Positions 22,701 through 34,279 of a stretch of 64,000 nt of DNA are shown in pieces. How positions within the stretch are numbered: position 1 is the stretch's first letter; every line of letters starts with the position of its first letter. This DNA comes from Sialis fuliginosa. Lineage: Eukaryota > Arthropoda > Insecta > Megaloptera > Sialidae. A program made the translations under genes and the position numbers. The notes under the pieces are model-generated. The model saw nothing but the letters and a program-made list of their open reading frames with translations, searched no databases and was not told the origin of the DNA. Location: positions 15,003,638-15,067,637 of the forward strand of contig OY540815.1 of NCBI GenBank assembly GCA_961205875.1, given 5' to 3'.

Positions 22701-23149
22701 TCTAACTGAATTATTAATGTTATTTTAATTATTATATGTGTGCTCTTAACTAATAATTTTATTAACATTAAAAATGAGATTTAAAAACAATACACGCATA
22801 TTTGTATATGGTATTGTTTATCTTGTTTTGCTATCTCGAGCTTATGAAAAACGAAGTATAAATATGAAATTTTATTAAAGTACACCATGTAACTGAAAAT
22901 ACGTTTACGTATGCAATGTTTTCATTCCTACATGATCAATAAATATTTGTATACAAGACATAAGGCTTGATATAAAACTGATATTTATCATTTGTATAGA
23001 AGCTTTAACATGTCCATTTTATATTTGTTTAAAATTGAATCGTATTTTGTAATTAAGTAATTTTAATAGATCTTCCCGAGTTACTCGAATTAGTTTTATA
23101 ATTTTGTTTACAATATCTGGATTGTTCATACTTAATTAAAACAATTATG
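19742..23149. other. AT-rich stretch, nothing recognised
   Basis: Over 3 kb with only two short frames (21679-21873 and 21963-22196), neither with a motif. No inverted or tandem repeat of note was seen by eye. TATA/AT-rich words are everywhere and not informative. Confidence 0.5.
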
Positions 23150-23500
23150 CTTCCTCGCAATATCGAAGATACGAGAAGTTTTGTGATCGTTTTAAAATGA
23201 GACAAAACAATTGTTCTCCGATTTCAAAATTTTAACTTGATCTTTTCGTTTCAGGTCAAAACACTTTTCGTTCCGTAATTGTCTGTTTGTCCCCTGAATC
23301 CTTGTCACACGCATTTATCATGAACCACTGACCCGATATTAATATAACTTGATCGGATTGTTGGGTCTGACTTGAGGATGGCCCCATTTCAAAATCGTGT
23401 TTACGGGGGAGGGGTGACATCCCAAAATATTTATTTTTTAAAGATATCTCAAGAACGACACGTTTTATAGAATCTTTTTTGTAGAGCATTCAATTTCTTA
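23150..23500 (+). repeat. Dispersed repeat family A, long copy
   Basis: CTTCCTCGCAATATCGAAGA starts the copy. Then come TTTTGTGATCGTTTTAAAAT, TCTCCGATTTCAAAATTTTA, CCCCTGAATCCTTGTCACAC, TGAACCACTGACCCGATATT and GGGGAGGGGTGACATCCC, ending near GTAGAGCATTCAATTTCTTA. The reverse complement of 54821-55213 matches it from end to end. The minus-strand frame 23256-23489 is translated repeat: its relative at 54897-55175 gives a similar peptide simply because the DNA is related. Confidence 0.8.
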
Positions 23501-26169
23501 TAATATAAGTCTTGTTTTTTTTTAATTGATATTTACTTTGACATATTAAATGTCATTTTGACGTTTTAAATGTCATTAGGTGCGTCTTAAGAAAAATTTC
23601 TAACTAGTATTTTTTAGTAAAATTGTATAAAAAATAAACGGCAAGCAATTTATCTCAACATATTTTCGGTTTTTATTTAAATTGTTCAATAATTAACTAC
23701 CTTTGGTGAATACAGCACGAGGAAACACTGTGCATTTACTTTGTAGATGTTAATGAGTTATATTATGCATAATATGTAGATATCAATGTTTAACTTATAA
23801 TTTATGGTTAAATATACTTCCCTTTTCTCAGTTTCAATACATTCAAAGTTGCCTGAAATATTTTTACTTTATATCGAAAAATAAATATACCTATACGCAC
23901 AGTATGTGTATAAACCATACATAACTTATTCACATAGCCTATATTATATTTACCGCTACACACAAATCACCATCCCGGAGTTCCGTTCCGGGTCTCGCAT
24001 CCTCGCCACCGTTTAGCACCCCCTCCCCTCTCTAGTGCTCTACTTTTAATCTTGAAACCAGTGACGGATCGTGAGGTGAAAATTTAAAAACTTTTGTGAG
24101 TATTAAGAAAAGAATTGAATCTGTTATAAAAAATATGCTATCCAAATTATTGAATATATCAGTGGCTTAACCCTTTAGATGCGAAAGTCTATTGTATTTT
24201 TCCCTTCAACGCGATAATCGACTATAATTCACGTTTCGTTGTACGTGGACGTTTGTTTTAGAAAAAAAATGATTTTAGAAAAAATGTCAGTAAAATATTT
24301 AGTAAAATCCTTCAACCCTCTCTTTGTTTATTCATTTTTGTATGTTAATTTTAAATTTTAATATTTGTAAAATACATACACAAGTAAATATATTTTAAAT
24401 GTTTGAAGCAACCCATATTTGTTAAAAATAAGCTCCAATTAGTAATTTCTCGTCGGGTTTTATTTTTGAAGCCCGCCCCTGGCGTTTGTTGCGACCAATA
24501 ACAGCACAGTCTAACACCAGAGATATTCCAGTTTGTTTTATACGTGTAAACGCTGATGGTACTGTTATTATGGGCACTACATTCTCACTAACAGTTAATT
24601 TTATTGTATTTGAACCCTATTTATACTCTTTGTTATAATAATAGCCAACAAAAGTCGTTTCTGGTTCCTTTTATAGTGTCCCTATTTTTAGCACCTTTTA
24701 GGTTTTGCTACTATAAGACGAAATGGATGAAAACTGTTATAGAAAGACCTTACTTAATAGTTTTCTAGTTAGTATAGTAATTGAATGGAGTCATTGGCTA
24801 TTATTATCAAATGAGAATTTTATTTTTAATGTTATTTTTATTCTTTTATTTGTTTATTTTACTTTGAATTTTTATTAATTTAAAATAATGCTCATATAGA
24901 AACCGTCTTGGAATTTTTTGACAAGGAAAGATAAAGGACATATAACCATATCGCTCTACAAAAAATGGCTCCACGAGTCATTGGCGTATCATTATAAAAT
25001 TAATTATTAATAAATGTTTAATATTGTCTTTAAAAATATTTCAGATTAACAGAGAATCGTCTATTTGGAACTATCATCTCTTATATATTCTAAATTCAAT
25101 TGTAATTTAAAGCATATTTGCATATTATAAATTTTCAACTGACGCTTCTGGGATAATATGCATGGAAATGACGATTTTGACATTTAAGAAAAGATTGTTG
25201 CCATAAAATTTTGGTAACAGTTTCATATACGGACTCAAGGTAGTCTCAGTAGCTCGGCGCGAGAGAGGGAAATACGTCATCTGTGATGCCCAAATATGGA
25301 GAGGGGGAATGACAAATGTAGCCTTGTAACTGGACGTGAGAAGGGGAAAACACGTCATCTGGGGTGCCCAAGCTGATTAGTTAAAAACTACTTAGGCAAC
25401 CTGTGCATTTACTAACCTTGATATGGACTAGCATTGATTGTTATGTACTTGTACTGTGCCTTTCTTATTCTAAGACTAATACTGGGCATTACTATAGAAA
25501 CTACAGACAGTATAAAAAATATTTGAATACCTTTCCGAAATTTATTTTTTATTTATTCACAATAAAAAATAAACAAATATCTTATACTCAGGAACCTAGA
25601 CATAATAAATTCAAAAACAATTAATTACAAAGTAAATCATAAATAATTCATGAATATTTTCACTAAAACAGTTAATAGTGAAACGTTATTTACCCTAATT
25701 TGTTTCAATGGAAAATAAAACATGTAAAAAAAATTGTGATATTATCTCTCACGAATAATTTTAACTACAAAACAGTTTAAAAAGTTCAAAACAGTGCAAA
25801 AACTTTTTCTCCATTTGCTTGGTAATATTGAAGTCAAGTAGTAGCTGTTAAATACTTTCAAATTGTTAACCCAATTACATTTAATTCTGTACCCATAAAA
25901 CGAATTACCACCATAAACAAAATTATTGTACTGAAAACTTTTCAGTACCGTTTACTGAATTTGAATATTATTATTTGCTATGTTTTGAAACAATATTGTA
26001 TATTTGATTTTTGTTTTATTTAATTTATTAAATACAATCGCAAAATAGGAATTAAATCATTCTGAAAATTGAATTTTATCTGAAAATCTTAAACGGTGTA
26101 TTCCAAGTTGATTAAGGCATACAAAATTAAATATGGGGAGAATTAGAAGTGTTATATGGTCAAATTAAA
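23501..26169. other. Mostly unrecognised; isolated GC-rich patches and transposon-like tips
   Basis: A GC-rich patch lies at 23960-24070 (CATCCCGGAGTTCCGTTCCG, CCCCCTCCCCTCTCTAG), ending at CAGTGACGGATCGTGAGG (24059). A second tip, on the minus strand, is CAGGGGCGGGCTTC (ending 24483). Both look like hAT-type termini, but their flanks do not form a matching target duplication. TTAACCCTTTAGATGCG at about 24167 could be a piggyBac-like TTAA/CCC end without a partner. No gene was seen. Confidence 0.4.
25259..25372. repeat. Two-copy direct repeat, period about 74 bp
   Basis: GCGAGAGAGGGAAATACGTC then ATCTGTGATGCCCAA (25259-25293) and GTGAGAAGGGGAAAACACGT then CATCTGGGGTGCCCAA (25335-25371) are diverged copies. 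The minus-strand frame 25125-25358 spans both and repeats its own peptide (MTCFPL..., MTYFPL...), so it reflects the duplication rather than a gene. Confidence 0.6.
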
Positions 26170-26330
26170 AAATGCGTCATTTTGAAATAAATTGAAGACT
26201 TTTTTTCATTACTACCTAAATCCATAATTTTACGCTTTTTACTATTCTTTTTTTTTTTGCGCCCCTCCCTCCCTTTACTTGGCGGACTCGGAGCATTGCT
26301 CCGGCTGCCCCGGTGGTAGTTACGGCCCTG
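26170..26330. mobile_element. hAT-type MITE, one end only (family of 48215-48468)
   Basis: The right end CCCCGGTGGTAGTTACGGCCCTG (last base 26330) corresponds to CCCCGGTGATAGTTACGGCCCTG ending at 48468. Upstream blocks TTGAAGACTTTTTTTCATTA and TTTTTACGCTTTTT align with TTGAAGACCTTTTTTTTGCT and AATTTTTACGCTGCGG of that copy. The left terminus is missing or too diverged to see, so the element is 5'-truncated or decayed. Confidence 0.65.
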
Positions 26331-27018
26331 GTATTAGACAGAATTAATTATCTTATTAACAGTTCAAAAAATATAATATGATCTAAATTTAGTATAAAAT
26401 ATTCATATAAACAATGAAAAAAATGTGACATACTGATAATTAAATAACTTCAATATCAAATAATTTAATTAATCTCTCTAATATCAATTTAATTAATTCT
26501 AAATATCAAAATATAAGTTAATCTAATTATTTTCTCATACACTGGGCAGATTTTATGTGGTAATTTTCAGAAATTTTCAGCTCTTCCAATTCCAAATCAG
26601 TACGATATATCCGTCCTTATTCTGTCCCATTCCATCACTCTTACATTTTATTATCTCGTGTCTTCACCCCTTTTTGTGGTGCTCATTCTACACGCGTATA
26701 CTCTTTTAGAGGCAGATCCGTATTTTATTATCAAATTCAACTTCCTTAATATCATAATAAAAACATATTAAAATTTTAATTAATCGTAAAATTGTGATTA
26801 GTATGGAAGTACAGGACGAATATTACTATGCTTGAATTTTAGGATTACATACATTTTGTAAGGTTTGACTTTTTATAGTCGTCTGTAGATGAAATGTTTT
26901 TGACTTTTCACAATGAATAGCGTTTTATTTTTAAAGAGAATTTAATTATGTATGTCACATTCAAAAAAATTATTATTAGATTAAACTTTAAAAAATAATA
27001 TATGGGATTAGGTTAGAG

Positions 27019-27211
27019 CAGAGGTTCCTCCTTGTTAGAGAATCTTAAGGCGATTTTCAAAATTTAATTACCTACTTTTTTTAACAATATCACTCCCTTA
27101 CTTGTTTTAAAATATTAAATTAAAATTATTATTCGATTATAGAATTCTTACAAAATTATAATATTAAAAGACGAGTACCTTATCTAATGGAATTTACTTT
27201 GGGAAACGTTG
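27019..27211. mobile_element. Small hAT-type MITE with 8-bp target duplication
   Basis: Left tip CAGAGGTTCCTCC, right tip (minus strand) CAACGTTTCCCAAAG. Flanks are GGTTAGAG (27011-27018) and GGCTAGAG (27212-27219), 7 of 8 identical. The CAG.GGTTC wording and 8-bp duplication are typical of hAT elements. The 193-bp body is AT-rich and non-coding. Confidence 0.65.
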
Positions 27212-27219
27212 GGCTAGAG

Positions 27220-28015
27220 CAAGGGTATTTGAATACGTTCGTGCGGTTCTGAAGAAATAAAATTGAATGTTAAAAAAATGTATTTTTTATAATAAAAATA
27301 TTTAAAAACTTATAAATCATTAGACCATATAGTTTTTGAATTCAAAACTAGTTTTAAATTATATACAATGTATGGCCTGCAAAATTTTTTATCGTTGTGG
27401 GGGCCAGATTTGACTTTTCTGTTAAAAAAGTTTGTCAATCACCGGACTAAAAAGTTAAATAATTTATTTATGAATGATATTTACCTATAAATGTTTTTTA
27501 ATATACTTACATATATAGAATAAACATGTATAAAAATATCACAGTGTTATAAATACCATTAAATTATGTAAATATGTAATCCCCTTCTTCCCAATATAAA
27601 CTTTAAATAATTCATAAACTGTATGATATGTGGCATTAAAACATATTACATTTAATACCTTATTTGCACTAAAGATACTTAACAAGTTAAAGCGCTTTAT
27701 CAAATAACTATTTAAATTATACTGTCGTTAAACGAAACAGTAGTGAGGAAGTAGCAAATAACAGACTACTGAATTTGTTGAATATTCGTATTCATGTTTA
27801 GTTGATGGCATAATGTTGGATATTAAAACTATATTATTAGGTACTATATTACCTATTAAGAAGAAGAATCGTTTATAAATAAACTTGTTATAAATTTGCA
27901 AATTAATAAAATGAGGTGTTAATTGTTTTTGTAAACTCAAAATATTATTTAAAACATCTGCCAAGTAAATGCAAAGTGCTCCCTCGTGCCAAATTCACCA
28001 ATTAAAAAAAAACAT
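27220..28015. other. AT-rich stretch with a possible decayed hAT end
   Basis: GGGGGCCAGATTTGACTTTT and AAGTTTGTCAATCACCGG near 27397-27445 look like the subterminal and terminal parts of another hAT-type element read on the minus strand. No partner end or target duplication was found. The minus-strand frame 27728-27964 has no motif. Confidence 0.35.
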
Positions 28016-28142
28016 GGAACGAAAAGTGTTTGTCTTGACGTGAAATGGAAAGATCAATTTAAAATTTTGAAATCGGAGAACAAATTTTTTGTTTCATTCT
28101 AAAACGATCACAAAGCTTCTCGTATCTTTGATATTGCGAGGA
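28016..28142 (-). repeat. Dispersed repeat family A, truncated copy
   Basis: Reads GGAACGAAAAGTGTTTGTCT...TTTTGAAATCGGAGAACAAA...CTTCTCGTATCTTTGATATTGCGAGGA on the plus strand, the reverse complement of 23150-23270. It retains the GCGAGGA end and is cut at the other side near the GGAACGAAAAG block, the same place the copy at 5367-5486 stops. Confidence 0.75.
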
Positions 28143-28877
28143 ATCAAAAATAATATGTACTTATTTATTTTATTATCAGATAAATAAATATTAAACATAT
28201 TAAAAAAGTAATGGAAATGAATATTTACAAAATGCATAATTTTCCATTAGCAATTCAAAATAAAGTTATTCTAATTTAATTTATGAATAATTCATAATTT
28301 CATATGAATACGGCCCTGATATTAAATCAATCTTAATATTACATTTAAATTAAATTAACAATGACAAGTGATAATGACATTTTGAATATTTAATAATAAT
28401 ATTAATGGCATTACTACAACTTTTGTATAAACGTTTATACTGACTGGGATCCTAGAAATTTTTTTATCATTTTCTCCACCTCAAAGTTAAGCTTGCTAAC
28501 ATTAATCCATGAATAAATAACCGTCAAATATGATAATGAATAAATTTACACAAAAAATTAATGGACTATATTAAAAAACACAGCCCTCGATGGAAAATTA
28601 TAGCATTTTAATTGGAAGGTTACATCTTCTACTGAAGTTATCGCCACAGAAACTTTTGCTTAATCAGATATCTTTTCAGAAGCGGTCATATTGATTATAT
28701 AATTAATGGGCACTAATTTAGAAAATGGAGCTGAAAGTTACATTTAACGATATAAAATATATTTATTAATTTTTCAATAGCGTTTTTTTATCTATAAAAA
28801 CTACAAAAAATAACTATTTCACCGTTTTGAGTGGCGAATTTTTAAATTGTCAAACAAGTAATGTTTTACTTTCACGC

Positions 28878-28901
28878 CATATCGAAGATATGAGAAGTTT
28901 T
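28878..28901 (+). repeat. Family A tail fragment
   Basis: ATATCGAAGATATGAGAAG, the conserved terminal word of family A, then diverges. Confidence 0.4.
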
Positions 28902-29020
28902 TATCCAGTCTATATAATAATATATGATATTTTCAAAAACTAATTTTAGTTTGATCAATCAATTGCTCCCAAATTGTTTCGGTATACTCTTCACTTACAT
29001 ATTCGAAATTATTAACTTTG

Positions 29021-29080
29021 CTTCCTCGTCAGATCAAAGATACGAGAAGCCTTGCGATCGTTTTTTAAAGAGAATTTTTT
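29021..29080 (+). repeat. Family A terminal fragment
   Basis: CTTCCTCGTCAGATCAAAGA then TACGAGAAGCCTTGCGATCG and TTTTTTAAAG, the first 60 bases of the family, after which similarity is lost. Confidence 0.55.
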
Positions 29081-29391
29081 TTCCACGTGGCCGTTTGCCG
29101 CCCCTTCTGAACTGATACCCCAGACGGTCGTTTAACATTTTGTTTAAAACCGACATTACTGTTATACATTAACAAAATAAGCAACACATTTTAATAAATA
29201 TAATAAATATAAAAACAAACATCAATCATTCTTTTTTCCAAAGCTTAGTTGACTTGAATTTAATATTGCACTGACGCCTCGAACAACAAACATATTTTAG
29301 TTTTTCATGGCAATTGTGATTTTTATTCAATAATGAATAAAATACGTTGTATCTTTGTTAGGAGTTGTTTTATAATGTGTTATTATAATTG

Positions 29392-29416
29392 CTTCCTCGT
29401 CATATCGAAGATACGA
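29392..29416 (+). repeat. Family A tail fragment
   Basis: CTTCCTCGTCATATCGAAGA then TACG. Fourth family A trace within 1.4 kb. Confidence 0.5.
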
Positions 29417-29819
29417 AAAAATCAATTAAACGTAAATCTTCTCGAAAATAAAAATAAATACATTGAACTATAAAATATCTTTTTAAGATTTTAAATAACA
29501 AAATTAACTAATATTTTTATTATCATTAGCATCAATTACAAATATTATATCATGTAATTGTACGTATTCTATTCAAACATGAATAATAAAAAAACTAACA
29601 AAAACGTTGTTTTCTGTTAAAATTTTAACAAAATTAAAGTGCAGATATTCATACACATAATTGCAATCATGTCTGTAACAACAGTCTTAATTTAATAAAA
29701 GTAGGCATACTTTAAAAATCTTTCTATAAAACATGTATAAGTCAAAAGCAGCAAAATTGTATCGTCCTTATAAGACCCAAAAGAACAGTAACAGTAGAAT
29801 TCTTTCCTCATAACCTATT

Positions 29820-29995
29820 CGTCGCACATTAGGGCCTCGGTATGGACGGTTGACTACTTGTCGGGCTGGCAGGAGGTTACCTCCCCCTCCCATCAAAGAA
29901 GACTCCGGGGACATCGTTGTAACATTCGCGCGGGATTTGAATGCTAACCCTTGTCTACGGCAGCCATCTTCGCTCGCAAGAACACGATAAGAATA
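29820..29995 (-). other. GC-rich island with a stop-free minus-strand frame, unrecognised
   Basis: About half G+C in surroundings of under a third. Read on the minus strand from CTTGCGAGCGAAGATGGCTG (29960-29979), one frame stays open for about 70 codons, through AGTCTTCTTTGATGGGAGGG to a TAA about 230 bases on. The translation includes VTTMSPESSLMGGGG and RPYRGPNVRRIGYEE, with no motif I recognise. Candidate internal exon, UTR segment or part of an unknown transposon. Confidence 0.2.
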
Positions 29996-30376
29996 AAAAG
30001 TTATATGAAACTTTACATATTTTTATTTTAAACTTTGTAATATCCATATTTCGGTTCCCTTAATGTGAAACGTACATATGTATGTATATGCGTGTTTTTA
30101 GATAATGATATTGTACCTTTTTTTGTTAAGGTGTATGAAATTTTCTACTGAATTTCATTGAGTTTTATCACTTTTTTATTTATATTTAAATAAAGTAATG
30201 TAATAAAAGTAGTTCTTGGAATGTGGGATGTAATTTTATTTGTTTTATGAATCTACACCGCGACAATTATATTCTGATACAAATGCAAACGTTAAAATAT
30301 TAAATTTATATGAAAGTTTCAGTTAAGTTTTTATTCAATTCTTAAATTAAAATTATGTATTGAAAATTTATAATAA

Positions 30377-31020
30377 GTGTTTGGGAATAACTCCTCCTTT
30401 AACTTTGATAACTAGCTTCAATCTTTTTTCAAAGTCATTGCAAGCGGCACGCACTGTTTCCATTGGCATTTTGTCCCAAATTTTAATAATAATATTCTTA
30501 AATTACTGCAAATTTGAGAATTTGTAATCTGGGAGCTTAGACAACATATATGACCATATAAAAAATCGGAAGATTGCAATCAAAAAATCAACCAATTTAT
30601 CCTTACACCATGCTTGAATATATAATGTTTGCTGTATGGGAGAGGGCTCCATCTTGTTGAAATCAATAATAATCATCTCCAAAAAAAATTTTTGCATTTA
30701 GCATGAAATTTTTCTTCAATAGTTCCTCCAAATAGTATTTTGCATAAATTGTATACCTTTTTCAATTAAAATTATGGGTAATTTGTCTCTTAGGCTGATG
30801 GCGCCCCAAACCATGACCCACGCAGAATTTTAGAAACTTGGAATGTGTCTTCTAGCAGACCAAACTCTGTCATACTGGGAGTTGTGGGATTGCTCCAGAA
30901 CAAATTTCTCATCAGAAAATATAAATTCATAACCAGCGTTCCAAGCCAATTTTTAAATATTGTTTTTCGATATACTGTCATGAATGGGTTGCTAAAATAA
31001 CGGTACATCGTCGATAAAGA
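30377..31020 (-). pseudogene. Tc1/mariner-type transposase relic
   Basis: On the minus strand the fragments are, in order: FIFSDEKFVLEQS (catalytic D in SDEK, codons at 30905-30916); DRVWSARRHIPSF followed by a stop; VMVWGAIS; QQDGALSHTANII (second catalytic D, codons at 30651-30659); IQAWCKDKL one frame over; and the C-terminal KMPMETVRAACNDFEKRL...KGGVIPK (ending near 30377). The D-to-D spacing of about 85 residues fits the DDE/D domain of mariner-like elements. Several frameshifts and stops break it, and the third acidic residue region is unreadable. The N-terminal DNA-binding half and both TIRs were not found. The frames at 30503-30697 and 30790-31008 are pieces of it or out-of-frame shadows. 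It would have been a nuclear cut-and-paste transposase; this copy is dead. Confidence 0.85.
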
Positions 31021-31029
31021 GTTGTACTA

Positions 31030-31719
31030 GAACTGTCACAGTGTATATTAAACGTTAATGAAATATTTTGTACTAAAAAATCACTTGAAAAGTCTCAAAT
31101 AAAACGTTAATGTGGAATTTTTCTAATGTTACCATTTATAAAATATAGTAATAATATTTCTATCGGAAAAAAAATTATTTGTAGTCAATTATAAATATAC
31201 AAAACTTTTATGGAAATTTCTCGTCGCATATATTGAATACTATGTATTACAGTATGGTGTATGTTAACAAATTAATAAATAAAGGTACAGTTTTTTTTAA
31301 ATACATTACATACTTGTATATTTTTTTATATTATAACAAAAAGTATTAAATAAATATTATAAGAACTTTAATTTCAGTACATCTTTATTTCCTTCTGTAT
31401 AAATGAGAAACCTTTTCTTCATATAACTTTTTGAATATTTTTTTTCTTGAAGTAAACTAACTATGAACTTTTTTTACTTAGTTCTTCAAGTTAGATGAGA
31501 TATTTTATTTATAAATATACATATTATGCTTTTACTTACTAACTTTTTATATACCTATCTACTTTATCTCTTATATGTATAAATATATGTATACAATTTT
31601 AAATAAAACAACTTGTTAAAACATATAAGTTGTTTTATTTATTATTTTTAACGTCACTACTTAATGTATTATATATAATTTTATATATATAGTAGAATAA
31701 AAAGAATAAAGAATAAAGA
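31030..31719. other. AT-rich stretch, nothing recognised
   Basis: Contains a short GAATAAA-type run (AAAGAATAAAGAATAAAGAA, about 31700) immediately before the Helitron-like tail, possibly part of that element. Confidence 0.45.
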
Positions 31720-31795
31720 ATAAATAATTCAACTATTTTTTTTAAAATCGTTAATAATTCCATTGTCCACGCGAGCGAAGTACGGCTAGTTTTTA
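31720..31795 (+). repeat. Helitron-like 3' tail
   Basis: AATTCAACTATTTTTTTTAA, AATAATTCCATTGTCCACGC, then GAGCGAAGTACGGCTAGT followed by T-rich DNA. A short GC-rich stem region followed by CTAG/T is the Helitron 3' layout (termination CTRR, insertion before T). The same family is seen at 32861-32940 and, inverted, at 11464-11550. The 5' end was not located. Confidence 0.55.
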
Positions 31796-32420
31796 ATAAA
31801 TACAAAATGAAATAAAATAATACATTCCGGACATATCTTTTTAATTAAGCCAAGTATACATAATATAAAAAAATACGTAGAACACAAATCAAAACATTTA
31901 AAATAAAAGCACTTAAATACCTCGAAATGAGATATAATTACATCGTAAACATTTTTTAAAATCATCGTAATATCGCATAAGAAACACGACCGACGTTTGT
32001 TATTTACTGTTTATTTATTTCCGGAACGTTTGAATGCAGCGAGTTCTTATATTAACATACCAATAAAAAACAACTTAAATATTACCCGAAACATCAAAAT
32101 ATAATCCAACCAAAAGTCACGTCTCCCGCCACCATCACTCTGTCGTCCGGTCGCGTAAACTCATTACTGACTTCAAGGCATAAACTGTTCAGTAACTTCA
32201 TTATGTTTACCATACAGTTAAATTTATATAGTAGACGTGTCATATAGATTATTTGATTTTTAGATCGAGTATGGGAACTCGCTGTGATCTACATATATTA
32301 AATTTTAATCTATGATAGATTTATGTCTGGTATTTTCTCTATAACAAAAGATAAGCTAACGCTATCAGCGAGGTGCCAAATCGTTATGAATTTTCTCGGG
32401 ATATTAAACCAGTAAGTGTA

Positions 32421-32640
32421 CAGGGTGTCCCACGGAAAGGTATTGAAACTATTCAGCTGTCATTTTCAAATAAATGCAGTTATCGAAAAAAAAATTGCGT
32501 TGAAAAGAGGAGAGTCTAAAATTTGTATTCTGGTTTTATGGTAGAAACAAATACGTGCGTGTCAAAATGAATAATCTGACTTACTCTCGAAAAGGGCTTC
32601 TTTTTGAGAGTACCTCTGTTCGTTAGTGCGAGAAACACTT
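32421..32640 (+). repeat. Possible transposon terminus (CAGGGTGTCCC)
   Basis: TA followed by CAGGGTGTCCCACGGAAAGG is typical wording for an insect repeat terminus. The following 200 bases (to GCGAGAAACACTTTTCC) are less AT-rich than the surroundings. No second end or copy in the window, so class and right boundary are unknown. Confidence 0.35.
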
Positions 32641-32860
32641 TTCCGATTTACGTGTTTTTTATTTTATTTTTTTTAATTTAGATATGTTCTTTGCCTAGGT
32701 TTTAGTATATTTTTGTTACGTTAGGTAACATATAGAATAAGCAGTCACGATCTAGTCGAAAAAAAGCTTGTCGTCAGGGTGCTCTTTTGCAATACGCTGC
32801 CTAAACCGTTAAATATTGAACAATATAATGTAGTAAAGAATTGTGTAAATAAAAAGATTT

Positions 32861-32940
32861 AAAATAATTCAACTATATTTTTTTTAAATCCTAAATAATA
32901 ATTCCGTAATCCACGCTAGCGAAGTCGCGGGCACAAGTTA
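32861..32940 (+). repeat. Helitron-like 3' tail, diverged copy
   Basis: AAAATAATTCAACTATATTT, AAATCCTAAATAATAATTCC, then CCACGCTAGCGAAGTCGCGG and GCACAAGTTA. Directly repeats 31720-31795 with about 1.1 kb between starts; its end has lost the CTAG. Confidence 0.55.
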
Positions 32941-34279
32941 TTAATATAAAAGAAGAAAAGCAACCATGGATTGAGATTAGATATTATAACGACATTTATA
33001 AAGTTGGGTTTAGTAATGAAAAAAATATGAAAATAACATAAAATTTTAATCTATTTTCACAAATATTTTCATGTTTGTAACTTTTATTAATGCAAAGAAG
33101 GCATTTTTAAGTAAATTTTTAAAAGTATTGGAATAATTTAGAAGTGATTTTATAAAGAAATGTATTTTTACTGTTCATATTAAAATTTTAAGTTAACACT
33201 AACACATCAAAAACTATAGGAATATTCAGAACTTTTTACGTTTTATTTATATAAAATATATCTAAATTTCAATTTTTTTTAATTCTTAAACTGTCATGAT
33301 TTTGTTGTTTTTCTTCTGCCATTATTAGACCTCATTTCGCAAATTTTCAGCCAATTTTTTACGTAATTTAATATTATAATAATGAAATGATATTACATTA
33401 TAATGTCGTTATGTCTTCTTTCAACCAAAAAAGCAGCTATCTCCCTCTCGTCTAATAAAAAACATTATCTTATATACTGAAATACAAGAATTGGTATTTA
33501 TTTATAATTTTCATTCTGATCTTATAAATATGTAAAAGCTAAATTAGGGCAAAATTTATCCACTTTAGCACAATTTTAGAAATGCAAATATAGAAAAAAT
33601 AAACCATCTTTACTCAAATAACTTGTAGGTTTGCTTCCAAGTTGAAAATGTAAAAAAATAAACAAATATACATATATTACTAATTTAACACACATTATAT
33701 AAATTTACATAACAGTCCCTGTTTGTATCAGACGAAAACAAAAAAGTCAAACCCTTTATGTGGCAAGAGTTTACACATCCCGGTTATAAGATGGCATGCA
33801 ACAGACAAAGAGAGAAGATGAGCGCAAATAACATATTCTCGTTATATCTTGTTCACATTTCTATTCAGCCCTCGAACGCAGTTATACTGTGCGAATTTCT
33901 GTGGAATGCATATTACACTCGGAAATTGAAGACTACGAATGAATATTCATTTTAAACGCAGAGTTCTCTTCTGCTTTTAACGTCGCAATAGTCGTGGGAT
34001 GGAGAGCCGCCTTGATCTAAAAATGTAATGATATTTCTTTTACTGATGGAATGTTATATTAACATATAAAAATACATTGGTTTGTTCGTGAACGAAAACA
34101 AGTGTATTATAACCCTTTACACAAGGCGTGGGCTAAAGCCGACTCGCGGGCAACACAAGGTGATATTTTTATTATCATCAACTAAAACTTAAAATTAAGA
34201 AAATCTTTAACATGAATACTTATGTATTATCTAACAATGTTATTTGATATTTGTAACTAATTTTAAGGGTTGATTACAT
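32941..34279. other. AT-rich stretch, nothing recognised
   Basis: A 65-codon ATG frame at 33758-33955 in a mildly GC-richer patch (to 34015) has no motif. ACTCGCGGGCAACACAAGG near 34142 resembles a decayed Helitron-like tail but is too short to call. Confidence 0.4.

Noticed and set aside
24167..24185. TTAACCCTTTAGATGCG as a piggyBac left end
   Set aside because: No inverted CCC/TTAA partner was found downstream.
24059..24483. hAT-like tips CAGTGACGGATC and (minus strand) CAGGGGCGGGCTTC as one element
   Set aside because: The flanking octamers (CTTGAAAC and GCGTTTGT) do not match and the tips share too little; probably unrelated remnants or chance.
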